Shown: one piece after another, positions 17,768 to 27,204 of the stretch | Layout: each line of letters starts with the position of its first letter | How positions within the stretch are numbered: the first letter of the stretch is position 1 | Origin: Pedobacter hiemivivus | GTDB taxonomy: Bacteria > Bacteroidota > Bacteroidia > Sphingobacteriales > Sphingobacteriaceae | Assembly: GCF_004331685.1 (NCBI RefSeq) | Contig: NZ_SJSM01000004.1 | Span: forward strand, 310,001 to 374,000 | DNA: 64,000 bases | Direction: 5' to 3' | Translations under genes and position numbers: made by a program | Notes under the pieces: model-generated | What the model saw: only the letters and a program-made list of their open reading frames with translations | Told to the model about the DNA's origin: nothing | The model's database searches: none

Positions 17768-19684
17768 CTACCAACCTGGATTTTGTACCAGTTTGGGATT
17801 AACAATTAGGTCAAACTGTCTAAGCGGGAAAAGGTAGTCACGAGGGGCTACAAAACGCTGGGTGAAAAGTAGTTTAGGGCGGTAATAGCCTACGGCTGCT
17901 TCCTGTTCTATGCTCCAGCCGTGAATGCCCTGGTTAAGCACCCTGCCCGCTGTTTTCCACCTCCTAAGGTCCCAGAACCTGCTGTTTTCAAATACGAGCT
18001 CAATTCCTCTTTCTTGTTGGATGATTTCCCGAAGACCTTCTTTGGTCGTGTATTTTCCTGGCTTGTTTGAAAAATTCGTCCAGGATTCCTGAACCCCTTT
18101 AAGCCCTGCGCGAGACCTCACTTTATCCAGCCAACTGATGGCTTCCGCGCTGTTTCCTGATTCGTTAAGTGCTTCGGAAGTCAGGAGGTATAGGTCTGAC
18201 AAACGCATTTCCGGCCATGGATAAGCCTCGTAGGTTGCATCTCTTTCGGTGATTACAAACTTCCAGTTGACAAGTTTTTTTGCCCACAACCCTGTAATAG
18301 AGACGTTGCTTTCCCCAATGCGTGATTGCGGCTGCCCTGTTTTAGCCTTAACCACCCAGGTGTTTTCATCTGAGGCGCTTCTGCTATTGTTCATATACCA
18401 AACTCCACCATCAAAACCCAAATCCGCGTAAAACCTTGGTTCCCTGTTGTATTGGATCGAAGCAGATTCATAACCTTCGATCAGGTTGAACCGTTCTTCG
18501 TGACTGGCGGTACGCATATCATATCTACCGGAGTAGTTGAAAGTTTTGTCCTCATTCATCGGTACACCCTTATCGGTATAGAATAGGTTAGCAATCTCTA
18601 AAGTGGGTGTCATCAGCTCTTTAGAGCCCCAGATGTTCAAGCTGTAGTTTGGGTCCAGTCTGGCCATAACATCCTTCTGGAGGTCTCCAACCTGTCTGCC
18701 GGATAATCCCCAGACCAATTCAGTGTTCCATTTCTCTGTTACGCTGTTTCGGATGCTTAGCTGGGTGACAGTGGTATCGCTTAATTTGGTGAATGTTGAG
18801 AACTGATATAAAGATATTCCGCCCTGGTCGCATGCGGTCAACGCCGCTTTACATGCTTCTGCGGCTTTGTCCCATTTGGTAGCATCAAAGGAGGCGTTGA
18901 ATAAGGCTACTCCATCCTTGTCTCTAAAGTTCGCAAAATCAGTGTTACCATTGAACAGGGGGCTTGCGGCGGTAACCCATAATTTAGCCTTAAGCATCAG
19001 TGCTGCAGGTTTGGTTACTCTACCGAGTTCTGTGGAACGGTTAGTAATGATGTTGGGAAGATCTGCTGCTGCGATATCCAACAGGCCGGATATATATGCT
19101 ACAGTTTCGTCGACTGTAGAACGCTTAACCTCCAGTTCCTGACCATCAGCGGTTACAGGGAAATTTTTGTCGGCTAATACAATTGGACCATACATCCGGA
19201 AGAGGTAAAAGTGATAGTAAGCTTTCAGGAAAGTCACCTCGGCCAGCCACCTCTTTCGCATGGTGGGTGTCAAGTCGAACACCTTATTCTCATCGGTGAC
19301 ATTTTCCAGGAAAATATTACAATCCCGAATGCCACGATATAGCGACTGTGCACCGTTTCGCCCACCCCAGAAGTTCATGTAGGGATCGTTGACATTTTGA
19401 TTGCCACGACTGATCTCCCAGGCGGAATAGTTATTTACTCCACCGCGTTGGGGGAACCAGGTCCACAATTCGTCGGCACCTGTCAAACCGATATTTCCAA
19501 AGCCATTTTGATGCAAAGGAAGGTAAGAATAACAGGTAAACAAGTATTTTTCCGCTTCAAGACGGTTGGCAAATGCATTGTCTAATGTGGCCACATTGTC
19601 TGGTACAAGATCCAGGTAATCCTTGCAAGAGGACAAAGAGAACATGGTTAAGCACACTATAATAAAGGTTTTAAATTTCTTCAT
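17768..19684 (-). CDS. SusD/RagB-family nutrient-binding lipoprotein (module 2)
   Basis: A 638-residue SusD-like protein with a lipoprotein signal (lipobox FSLSSC, then KDYLDLVPDNVATLDNAF). The N-terminal TPR-like helices (about 30-250, including RDCNIFLENV and RWLAEVTFLKAYYHFYLFRMYG) and the C-terminal RagB region (from about 330, ending in PLRQFDLIVNPKLVQNPGW) are typical. It is the substrate-binding lid of the neighbouring SusC channel and starts 10 nt after that gene's stop. The neighbouring GH36 enzyme suggests galactosylated glycans as ligand. Confidence 0.95.
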   Translation of the reverse strand: MKKFKTFIIVCLTMFSLSSCKDYLDLVPDNVATLDNAFANRLEAEKYLFTCYSYLPLHQNGFGNIGLTGADELWTWFPQRGGVNNYSAWEISRGNQNVNDPYMNFWGGRNGAQSLYRGIRDCNIFLENVTDENKVFDLTPTMRKRWLAEVTFLKAYYHFYLFRMYGPIVLADKNFPVTADGQELEVKRSTVDETVAYISGLLDIAAADLPNIITNRSTELGRVTKPAALMLKAKLWVTAASPLFNGNTDFANFRDKDGVALFNASFDATKWDKAAEACKAALTACDQGGISLYQFSTFTKLSDTTVTQLSIRNSVTEKWNTELVWGLSGRQVGDLQKDVMARLDPNYSLNIWGSKELMTPTLEIANLFYTDKGVPMNEDKTFNYSGRYDMRTASHEERFNLIEGYESASIQYNREPRFYADLGFDGGVWYMNNSRSASDENTWVVKAKTGQPQSRIGESNVSITGLWAKKLVNWKFVITERDATYEAYPWPEMRLSDLYLLTSEALNESGNSAEAISWLDKVRSRAGLKGVQESWTNFSNKPGKYTTKEGLREIIQQERGIELVFENSRFWDLRRWKTAGRVLNQGIHGWSIEQEAAVGYYRPKLLFTQRFVAPRDYLFPLRQFDLIVNPKLVQNPGW

Positions 19685-19694
19685 TGTTGTCGTA

Positions 19695-22600
19695 TTAAAA
19701 TTTTACTTGTACTCCAAAATTGAAAACTTTCTGAACCGGATAGCCCAGGCCATTTCCACCCATTTCTATATCCCACATTTTAAATCCGCTGAGCAGGAAC
19801 AGGTTATTTCCGCTGGCATAAAATCTGGCGGAGGAAAGAAATAGCTTCTTGCTTACGCCCTTAGACAGGGAGTATCCCAGCTCCAGGGTTTTTAATCTTA
19901 GGAAAGCGCCATTCCGCATAAACCAGGTGCTGTACTGGCTAAGGTTATTTCCATTATACTTCGGGTCAAACCGTGGCCATAGCGCGTAGAGATTCCTGTT
20001 TTGCTCAGACCAGTGATCATCGGCATACGCCTTTAATAAGGGAATGTCATTTTGAAAGGGCGAGGTGTTACTTCCGTCCAGCCAGAAGGTTGACCTTGCC
20101 GAACCCTGAAAAAATGCGGAGAGGTCAAAGCCCTTGTAGCCAGTTGAAAAACCAAATCCATAAATGATCTCGGGAACCCGTGGAAAACCGATAGGGACCT
20201 TATCCAAGTCAGTGATTTGACCATCTCCGTTCATATCCCTGTATTTGATATCTCCCGGGCCGTACTCTCCGTAGGTTTGTCTAGGGGAATTGTTCACATC
20301 GTATTGATCAACGAAAAGTCGTTCAGCAAGCAAGCCAAATATTTGGTCTATCGGCTGCCCTACATGCAGGAGATATTTTTCATTGTATGCCGGCTCTTCA
20401 TACTGAAGGTACTCACTGTGTGCGTAGGTAAAATTGCCACGCATTTGCAACCAGAGGGAATTGTTAAAGCTTTTATTGTAATCAAGAGACATGTCCAGGC
20501 CATTTGCTTTCGCACGGCCCACATTCGCTCTTGGATTTACGGCCAGGCCGACACTTGCAGGAATCGAGGCACGATCCATCAGGATATTCTCTCTTGTTTC
20601 TGAAAAATAATCTGCCTGGAACTCGAATCCACGCAGAAATCCGACCTCTATTCCTATGTTGGTCTTGTAGGCTTTTTCCCAGGAGATGTCCCTGTTCTCA
20701 TAACGATTTATAGTAAATCCATTCTTAGTGTAGTCGTAATTTTCACCGAAGGTATACGCCTTTCCGCCATCGCTGGTATTCAGTTCCGACAGATAGAAGA
20801 AGCGGTCATTTGCATCGCCAATGGCGTCGTTACCTACTAAACCGTAGGTTCCTTTCAGTTTGAGTTTTTGTACGACTTCTTTGATTCCGGTCCAGAACTT
20901 CTCATTAGAAACTATCCATCCACCGCCGATTGCTGGGAAAAAACCGTAACGGTGACTACGGTCGAAGCGCTCGGATCCGTTGTAACCAAATGTCATCTCC
21001 AGAAGGTACCTGTTGTCGTAGCCATAAGTGAATCGTCCCGATAAGCCCTGATTGCGGTAAGGTAAAGATTTTTGTAAGGTCCCCTGATTTGCCAGTAATT
21101 GCTGTCTGCGTTGAAAAACGAGTAAGCCACTGAGGTCATGTTTGCCCGCAAACTGTCGGGTATACATCAAATTGGCCTGGAGGTACAGCGTCGTGCTGAT
21201 CTCTTTACCACCCTCGTTATAATTCAGATATTCCGTTGGGTTATTAGCCTCATTCAGCAAGGACAGGGTATATTGATTGGTTTGAGGGGCGTAATAGCTG
21301 ATGTTGTAAAAATAAGGGTTGTAAAAGCGATTGACATCAAAATAGGAATATCTTGAAGTATTGAACATCCCGCTCGCTGAAAAACCTGGTGTGACAAAAT
21401 CAAGGTTTTGCTTCAACTCAAACTGGGCTTCCAGCAATGATTTCGAGGAGTCTTTGTATCCTTTAACCAAATCTGCATATGGATTGGAGTAGCTGGCTCC
21501 GGAACTGGCATCACCACGACTGGCGTTCCCGAAAAGTATGTGTTTAGTCGAGGGCATCATCGAGGCCGGATAGAACGCAGGGAATAAGACCTGGTTGGAC
21601 CTCATAATTTTTTTATAAGTGGCCTCACCCCCGTCTACTGGTCCAGTGTAATCATCAAAACTGCCGGCTAGTCTGGCAATAATTTCTGTCGTTTTGGTCA
21701 CGTTGATATTCACGTTACTACGCAGCTGATAGGATTTCAGGTTGATGTTGTTATTGAAGTTGGCAGTTTTATCTACTTTCAGGTTTCCGTTATCCTGGTT
21801 AATTGCTCCGGAGATGTAATACCTGGCAATCGCACCACCGCCGCTCACACTCAGGTTGTATCGCTGATTGGCGGTTACATCCTTGATGAGCATTTTACGC
21901 CAATCAGTAACTGGATAGAGCAGTGGGTTTTCACCAGAAATCGTTCCATCTATTTTCTCCAGACTATAGGCATAACCGGAAAGTGGATCCCGGGTCAGGT
22001 TCGCTTCATTGGCTGCTTTCATAAAGGTAACCGGATCCGCGAGTTCAATATCCTTGGTGTTTGAAGAGAATGAGTTTTCAACCCTGAATGAAATGACTGC
22101 ACTGCCCTGTACGCCTTCTTTGGTGGTCACTTGTACCACGCCATTGGCACCCCTGGCACCATAAAGCGCTGTTGCCGTGGCATCCTTCAGGATGGAAAAA
22201 GCAGCGATATCGTCCACCTGTAGTCTGGCCAGCTCCTGCGCAGTGGTTTCCACACCGTTTATTAATATTAACGGATCTCTTTTATAGCCGAATGTAGTAA
22301 CTCCCCTAATGAAAAAGTCCGCATTATCCCTTCCGGGCTCACCACTTCGCTGATAAGCAATGACACCGGAAAGACGTCCTGCCAATGCTGTGGTTAGATT
22401 GCTGGACGGTACTTTTAATTCTTTGGGGTTGATGGTCGTAATGGAACTCACCATACTGGATTTCTTTTGCGTTCCAAAAGCTACAACCGCTATCTCATCT
22501 AGGGCGTCAGAGTTTTCTTTCAGAACGATATCCAGGATTTTGGCGTCTCTTACAGTGATTTCCCGGGTGATGAAACCAACATAGGAAACTACAAGAATAC

Positions 22601-23153
22601 TTTCAGGCCCCGGTACCACGATACTGAACTTACCATCGGGGTCGGTACTGGCTCCCCTTGAAGTTCCTTTTATTTTGATACTTACTCCTGGTAGTCCTTT
22701 TCCAAGCGTATCCCTCACACTTCCTGAAATAGTAATTTGTAAGTTAGCAGGTCTGTTGTCTATGTTGAGAGGGATCAATTTCTTCGCGGAATTTTTGATC
22801 TCCCTAATGATGACCGCTTTGTCTTCGATGGAATATTCCAGGTTTTGTCCTTTAAAACAGAGGTCGAGCACTTCTTCCAACTTTCTGTCCGTAACGTTGA
22901 TATCGACAGGGGCTTTTTCGCTGATTTTCTTCGCGTCATAGAGAAAATCGTAGCCTGTCTGATTGTGAATTTCCCTGAAAAGTTTTCCAAGGCTTGCTTT
23001 TTTATGTGAGAGCGTAACCCGCTGGCCGTAGCCCGCCGCACTCACCTGAACCATAAAAAGCATTAACAGCAAAGTTGTTAGCCGCATAATACGTAGAATT
23101 TTTTGAACATGCCAATTAGGCGCACCGAGGTTCCTGGTGGAATTTTCATACAT
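19695..23153 (-). CDS. SusC/RagA TonB-dependent receptor with STN domain (module 2)
   Basis: A 1152-residue outer-membrane transporter. The start at 23153 (MYENSTRN) is preferred to an upstream Met 27 codons earlier because it matches the MYxN start of the module 1 receptor. Seen in order: signal helix ending near VSAAGYGQ, STN domain (about 50-105), regulatory-like beta-sandwich (about 140-210), TonB plug (about 225-345, with FGYKRDPLILINGVE and ALYGARGANGVVQV) and a barrel ending in FGVQVKF. The STN domain pairs it with the FecR protein just upstream. It should import the glycan captured by the SusD protein and the two lipoproteins downstream. Confidence 0.95.
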   Translation of the reverse strand: MYENSTRNLGAPNWHVQKILRIMRLTTLLLMLFMVQVSAAGYGQRVTLSHKKASLGKLFREIHNQTGYDFLYDAKKISEKAPVDINVTDRKLEEVLDLCFKGQNLEYSIEDKAVIIREIKNSAKKLIPLNIDNRPANLQITISGSVRDTLGKGLPGVSIKIKGTSRGASTDPDGKFSIVVPGPESILVVSYVGFITREITVRDAKILDIVLKENSDALDEIAVVAFGTQKKSSMVSSITTINPKELKVPSSNLTTALAGRLSGVIAYQRSGEPGRDNADFFIRGVTTFGYKRDPLILINGVETTAQELARLQVDDIAAFSILKDATATALYGARGANGVVQVTTKEGVQGSAVISFRVENSFSSNTKDIELADPVTFMKAANEANLTRDPLSGYAYSLEKIDGTISGENPLLYPVTDWRKMLIKDVTANQRYNLSVSGGGAIARYYISGAINQDNGNLKVDKTANFNNNINLKSYQLRSNVNINVTKTTEIIARLAGSFDDYTGPVDGGEATYKKIMRSNQVLFPAFYPASMMPSTKHILFGNASRGDASSGASYSNPYADLVKGYKDSSKSLLEAQFELKQNLDFVTPGFSASGMFNTSRYSYFDVNRFYNPYFYNISYYAPQTNQYTLSLLNEANNPTEYLNYNEGGKEISTTLYLQANLMYTRQFAGKHDLSGLLVFQRRQQLLANQGTLQKSLPYRNQGLSGRFTYGYDNRYLLEMTFGYNGSERFDRSHRYGFFPAIGGGWIVSNEKFWTGIKEVVQKLKLKGTYGLVGNDAIGDANDRFFYLSELNTSDGGKAYTFGENYDYTKNGFTINRYENRDISWEKAYKTNIGIEVGFLRGFEFQADYFSETRENILMDRASIPASVGLAVNPRANVGRAKANGLDMSLDYNKSFNNSLWLQMRGNFTYAHSEYLQYEEPAYNEKYLLHVGQPIDQIFGLLAERLFVDQYDVNNSPRQTYGEYGPGDIKYRDMNGDGQITDLDKVPIGFPRVPEIIYGFGFSTGYKGFDLSAFFQGSARSTFWLDGSNTSPFQNDIPLLKAYADDHWSEQNRNLYALWPRFDPKYNGNNLSQYSTWFMRNGAFLRLKTLELGYSLSKGVSKKLFLSSARFYASGNNLFLLSGFKMWDIEMGGNGLGYPVQKVFNFGVQVKF

Positions 23154-23156
23154 TTG
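23149..23156 (+). promoter_or_regulatory. Possible antisense -7 promoter element over the susC start codon (module 2)
   Basis: TACATTTG, identical to the motif at the module 1 susC start, on the plus strand and overlapping the start codon. No convincing -33 element is visible. It is followed by a plus-strand terminator at 23213-23245. Confidence 0.3.
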
Positions 23157-23162
23157 TTTAGT

Positions 23163-23245
23163 CTGGTTAGAAGTTATAGAATGGTATTTATTTTCTTTTG
23201 CCGGATCATTAAGGCCAGTTGTGTTGTCGCACACTGGTCTTTTTT
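23163..23245 (+). ncRNA. Predicted antisense RNA over the fecR-susC leader (module 2)
   Basis: Inferred, about 80 nt, from the -7-like motif at 23149-23156 and the plus-strand terminator. It would pair with the leader of the susC mRNA. Same arrangement as in module 1. Confidence 0.3.
23213..23245 (+). terminator. Intrinsic terminator antisense to the susC leader (module 2)
   Basis: Arms 23213-23223 and 23230-23239 (GGCCAGT...ACTGGTC with one bulged T and an inner GTG/CAC) close a 6-nt loop and are followed by six T on the plus strand. On the minus strand an A-tract precedes the stem instead. Confidence 0.6.
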
Positions 23246-23270
23246 CAGCAATGACTTTAAGTAGAATTGT

Positions 23271-24440
23271 CTAATTCGTTACTAAAATCCTCCTTCCTTC
23301 GATCTTAAAGTGTACTTTGCCTGTCAGCGCGATGAGTTTTAGCACAGCTGAGATATTTTTTCCACTGGATATGAAGCCGCCCAATGAGATATCCTTAGGC
23401 AGGGATTCGTCAAATATGATTTCCACATCATACCAGCGTGCGACTTTGCGCATTTCTGCTCGAAAATCGTTATTGGTAAAAATAAATTCACCATTTTTCC
23501 AGGCCATTTCTGTTGATAAATCAGCGTCCTGCACCCGGAGGGAATTGGATTGGATAACGGATTGTTCACCCGGCTTTAGCGTCGCATTCTTTCCGTTCTT
23601 CGAACCTATCCGTACAGACCCTTCCAATAGGGTCGTTTTCACCTCTTCTTCTTCCTCGTAGTTATTTACGTTGAAATGGGTTCCTAAGACTTCGACGGTT
23701 TGTCGTTTCGTACGGACGAAGAAGGGCATGCGTTTGTCCTGTATTTTCGCTACTTCAAAATAAGCTTCTCCGCTCAATTCAACGCTTCTTTCTTTTCCAA
23801 TAAACCGGTTTGGATATCGCAATAAGGAACCCGCATTCAGCCATACCTTGGTGCCATCAGGCAGGTTCACCTGGTACTTTCCCCCCCGCGGTGTTTCAAT
23901 GGTATTGACGCCCACCGGCAATCCTTTTGAGCCATGATCCCCTATGGCTGTGTAAACCAGTTCCCCTTCTCTCGTTTTGCTGATACTTACTCCTGACTCT
24001 TTTGCGAATTGCCCCTGGTTCTGGTCAGTCAATTTAATTTGCTTACCATTAGCCAAGGTGAGGATAGCTGTATTTTTCGCAGGAGCAAAGTCAGGTGTTG
24101 TGACCAGCAGATCCTGCCTGTCAATCCGGGAGGTAAATAAATAGAGGCCTAGTGCGGTAGTAACCAGCACAGCAACTACGGCTGCCCAGGTTCTCCATGA
24201 ACTGGTATGTAGTTGGTGGACAGGAATAGCTTTTAAAGATTGGACGCCAGTTGTCTGTACCAGGCGTTCACGGAGCTTGGCATCTATTTGCTCCTTTAGC
24301 TGCCTCTCGTGTGTGTGGATCACCACCTCGGTGTCATCGAAGGTATGATACCAGTCGTCTACCAACTGCTTCTCCCCAGGCGATGCCTTTCCATTTATAT
24401 AATTTTCAATCGCTTTCAGAAGCGGTCTCGAAATCCCCAT
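23271..24440 (-). CDS. FecR-family anti-sigma factor (module 2)
   Basis: A 389-residue inner-membrane anti-sigma factor. The N-terminal cytoplasmic part (about 1-80) is followed by one membrane helix (about 84-105, TWAAVVAVLVTTALGLYLF). The FecR domain (about 185-285) carries VELSGEAYFEVAKIQD and VLGTHFNVNNY, and the C-terminal DUF4974-like domain lies at about 310-385. It stands between its sigma gene and susC, 117 nt before the latter, and should transduce receptor occupancy to the sigma factor. Confidence 0.95.
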   Translation of the reverse strand: MGISRPLLKAIENYINGKASPGEKQLVDDWYHTFDDTEVVIHTHERQLKEQIDAKLRERLVQTTGVQSLKAIPVHQLHTSSWRTWAAVVAVLVTTALGLYLFTSRIDRQDLLVTTPDFAPAKNTAILTLANGKQIKLTDQNQGQFAKESGVSISKTREGELVYTAIGDHGSKGLPVGVNTIETPRGGKYQVNLPDGTKVWLNAGSLLRYPNRFIGKERSVELSGEAYFEVAKIQDKRMPFFVRTKRQTVEVLGTHFNVNNYEEEEEVKTTLLEGSVRIGSKNGKNATLKPGEQSVIQSNSLRVQDADLSTEMAWKNGEFIFTNNDFRAEMRKVARWYDVEIIFDESLPKDISLGGFISSGKNISAVLKLIALTGKVHFKIEGRRILVTN

Positions 24441-24547
24441 TTATACTTGTTTGTATGTTAAGTACAACTTCTCGGGCATTACACCTACGCCGAAATGATT
24501 TTTTTTTAAAATAAAGGAATGCACTAGGACAGCAGAGTTCCTGTGAG

Positions 24548-25111
24548 CTAAAACAGGAAAGAATTCAGATTTTTAAGGACGAGGCGCAAACGGGTCAGGG
24601 CTTTGTTTAATTGGTTCTCCACCGTACTTTGGGAAATACTTAGTTCGGCGGCAATTTCCTTTGCAGATTTATTTTCGTTGCGGCTATATTTAAAAATCAG
24701 TTTGCAACGGTCGGGTAGGTTTTCGATTTCTTCCTCCATCAACTTAAGTATGTTTTTAAAATGGAGGGCATCACTCGCGTCGTTAAAGTTTCCTAAATAG
24801 CTTGCCGGTGCTAGCAACTCGAATGTGCTGGCAAGCTTTTCACGGCGGATCAGTTCAATGATCCGGTATTTGATCGAAACTGCAAGATAGGATTTCAAAT
24901 TTTCAACAACAACCTTTTCCCGGTTGACCCAAAGGCTGGCGAAGGTATCATGCACCAGGTCCTGCGCGGTTTCGAGATTGCGCAGCCTGTTATAGGCAAT
25001 GAAATAAACGGTTTGCCAATACCGATTATAGATTTCGGTATAGGCGCCTTCATTACCCTCCTTCAATAAAGAGCAAAGCTCCGTATCACTGAATATTTTA
25101 TAACTATTCAT
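24548..25111 (-). CDS. ECF-type RNA polymerase sigma factor (module 2)
   Basis: A 187-residue ECF sigma factor. Region 2 (about 20-90) includes ETAQDLVHDTFASLWVNRE; region 4 (about 125-180) includes SAKEIAAELSISQSTVENQL. It is the first gene of module 2 and should drive the glycan utilisation operon once released by the FecR protein encoded 107 nt downstream. Confidence 0.95.
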   Translation of the reverse strand: MNSYKIFSDTELCSLLKEGNEGAYTEIYNRYWQTVYFIAYNRLRNLETAQDLVHDTFASLWVNREKVVVENLKSYLAVSIKYRIIELIRREKLASTFELLAPASYLGNFNDASDALHFKNILKLMEEEIENLPDRCKLIFKYSRNENKSAKEIAAELSISQSTVENQLNKALTRLRLVLKNLNSFLF

Positions 25112-25390
25112 CCCGTAGTTGCATCTGATACCTGGTTATGAATGCAAAACTATATAATTAAGTTGGTTTAAATAAGTCAATTCTAAACGAGCAGCTGATC
25201 GGTATAATGGCAAAGCCTGTACCCGATCCAGTTCAGTTTGTGAACGGCTTCCGTCTTAATTTCCTCTAATAATTTCTAAAATTTTCTCCGTTCAGTTATG
25301 ATTGTCTCTTCCTGTCACTAGTAATACTTTCTTTCAATTTGTGATAAAGATGGATGATTTGAGGGTTAGTTATATATGTGTAAAAAGTGC

Positions 25391-25467
25391 AGTGGGAATC
25401 CCAAATCAATCTGATCATATAGCTTAAAGCCGAAGTCTTTATACCAGTTCAGATTGCTTTAATCATA
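25391..25467 (-). pseudogene. Possible relic of an acetyltransferase C-terminus
   Basis: About 26 codons on the minus strand read NLNWYKDFGFKLYDQIDLGF and then PLHFL, bounded by stops. The pattern of Tyr-Lys-x-Phe-Gly-Phe followed by a hydrophobic strand resembles the end of GNAT acetyltransferases. There is no start codon and no upstream half. This is pattern recognition only. Confidence 0.2.
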
Positions 25468-25527
25468 TAGGGTAGATTTTGGCAAGTATTAAATATTAAA
25501 CAATAAGTATTTTTAACAATTAAAATA

Positions 25528-25557
25528 CCTCAGAAAGCCTATCCAGACTTTCTGAGG
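25528..25557 (-). terminator. Intrinsic terminator after module 3
   Basis: CCTCAGAAAG at 25528-25537 pairs perfectly with CTTTCTGAGG at 25548-25557 around a 10-nt loop; on the minus strand it is followed by TATTTTAATT. It lies about 107 nt past the TlpA-like gene. Confidence 0.7.
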
Positions 25558-25664
25558 CAATTAACTAATCCTAAATTTACTCTTACGAGTTTCAAAAACG
25601 CATGAGATAACCATCTTCATGCCTATCGATCTAATGATTAAGTATTAGATTTTTTAATTTATAT

Positions 25665-27170
25665 TTAACCTTTTTTACCTGTTAACAACATTTCAATCAT
25701 CAGCTCCAGATCCTCTTCACTATCGGCTTCCGTTCTGAAATTAGAAAAAATAAGGCGACCATCTCTATCGATCAGGAAGTTCATCGGCGCAGCATTGCGG
25801 TTATCCAGGTTTCCTTTTACCCGTCCTTCTACATCCTCTAAAGGTGTGAAGCTATAGCCGCTGTTTTTCATAAATGGGATCACATAATCGTTTTGTTTGG
25901 AAACGACATTGATGCCTAAATATTCAAGATCCTGACCTTTGAACTTTTTTACTACATTTTCGAAGTGCGGAAACTCTGCCCTACACGGACCACACCCTGG
26001 GAACCAATAAGTTAACAACACCACTTTCCCCTTGTAATCAGCAAGTGAAGCTGCCCCTGGCGTCAGGTAACGTTTTAAACCATTAAATGGCGTCGCAACT
26101 TGTGAAACTGCCTCCAAATGTCTCCAGATATCGGCATCAATCACGATTTCATTTTTCCCCAGTTTAATACCGTAGTCGGTTATTGTGGTTTTTAGTGCAA
26201 CTGCGGGGGTTTTAGCAAATGTGACGATTAAGCTGTCATAAGCTGCTTTGGTATTTCCAGACAGTTCATTGGCCTTTGCTTTTAGCAGGACTAGATCTGT
26301 TTTAAATGACGAATACTTGGACAGCTTTAACTGGTTCAATACAGCCAAAGCTTCTACGCCATTTTTCTGGTCCATCAGCATCCGGGCTTTGGCTACGATT
26401 TGCGCCTGCAATACAAGAGCAGACCATTGTTTCTTCTCCGATTTCTCGTCTTTGGCCATTTCCTGTGCCAGTGCTACTGCCTTTTGGGGATCTTCGGCAA
26501 GCAGGATCTCAAAATAACCAGACATTCCGCTAGCCGACCAGTTGAACTTTTCGGGCGCATAACTGTTGTGTAGCAGCTCATAATATTTCAATTTGTCGGC
26601 TGTTTTTTTGGATTTGGTAGCTAACCAGTACAAGGCTTGTGCCCCCCGTTCATGGGCAGGAAAACGTTTGGCCACATCAAGGCTCATTGCCCTCCATTTT
26701 GCTTCATCGGTATTACCGAATGAAGATGCATAATAAAATGCATAAGTTGGATTGGAAGGGTCTGATGCTGCAGCCTTGGCCAGGTAGCTGGCTGATAATT
26801 TAAAATCGCCCCACCGTTCTCCATCCGACCATAATCCTCCCCAGGCTTCGGTAAACTTAGGGTCAATGGCTACAGCCTTTAACAGATATGGCTTGGCTTT
26901 GGGGCGCTCCTCATCCAGATAGGCCTTTGCAATGGAATAAGCGACCATGGCCGATTTTGGATATTTATCCATCCAAACCTTGTATTGCTTTTCCAATTCC
27001 GGGTTATTAATCCCCATGGCTTTGATATAGGACTGGTGTGTCTTTAGGCTATCAGGTGCTGCTTCTACATTAGCCTTCAACTTTTTGATCTCCTGAGAAA
27101 AAGCAGGCTGCCAAATATTTAAGAGGATTATGAGCAGCGCTAATGCTACATATTTTACATTTGTTTTCAT
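25665..27170 (-). CDS. TPR and thioredoxin-like (TlpA-type) periplasmic protein
   Basis: A 501-residue exported protein with a signal peptide ending near WQPAFSQ. The middle (about 30-330) is helical with TPR-like repeats (for example KYPKSAMVAYSIAKAYLDE). The C-terminal third (about 350-500) is a thioredoxin fold of the TlpA/ResA/AhpC-TSA class, with KGKVVLLTYWFPGCGPCRAE; the redox pair is CGPC near residue 394. It is the last gene of module 3, 34 nt after susD. Such TPR-TlpA proteins are common partners of SusCD modules without glycosidases; their role is unclear, possibly reducing disulfides of an imported substrate or of the transport complex. Confidence 0.88.
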   Translation of the reverse strand: MKTNVKYVALALLIILLNIWQPAFSQEIKKLKANVEAAPDSLKTHQSYIKAMGINNPELEKQYKVWMDKYPKSAMVAYSIAKAYLDEERPKAKPYLLKAVAIDPKFTEAWGGLWSDGERWGDFKLSASYLAKAAASDPSNPTYAFYYASSFGNTDEAKWRAMSLDVAKRFPAHERGAQALYWLATKSKKTADKLKYYELLHNSYAPEKFNWSASGMSGYFEILLAEDPQKAVALAQEMAKDEKSEKKQWSALVLQAQIVAKARMLMDQKNGVEALAVLNQLKLSKYSSFKTDLVLLKAKANELSGNTKAAYDSLIVTFAKTPAVALKTTITDYGIKLGKNEIVIDADIWRHLEAVSQVATPFNGLKRYLTPGAASLADYKGKVVLLTYWFPGCGPCRAEFPHFENVVKKFKGQDLEYLGINVVSKQNDYVIPFMKNSGYSFTPLEDVEGRVKGNLDNRNAAPMNFLIDRDGRLIFSNFRTEADSEEDLELMIEMLLTGKKG

Positions 27171-27204
27171 AATTTTTATTTTATTGGATGATAAACTCAG
27201 GAAC

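Larger units (their letters stand above)
25112..25664. other. Long intergenic region between modules 2 and 3
   Basis: This gap should hold the promoter of the module 2 sigma gene (right of 25111) and holds the terminator of module 3 (25528-25557). Between about 25387 and 25480 the minus strand encodes a short gene relic described separately. Otherwise I see nothing supported. Confidence 0.5.
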
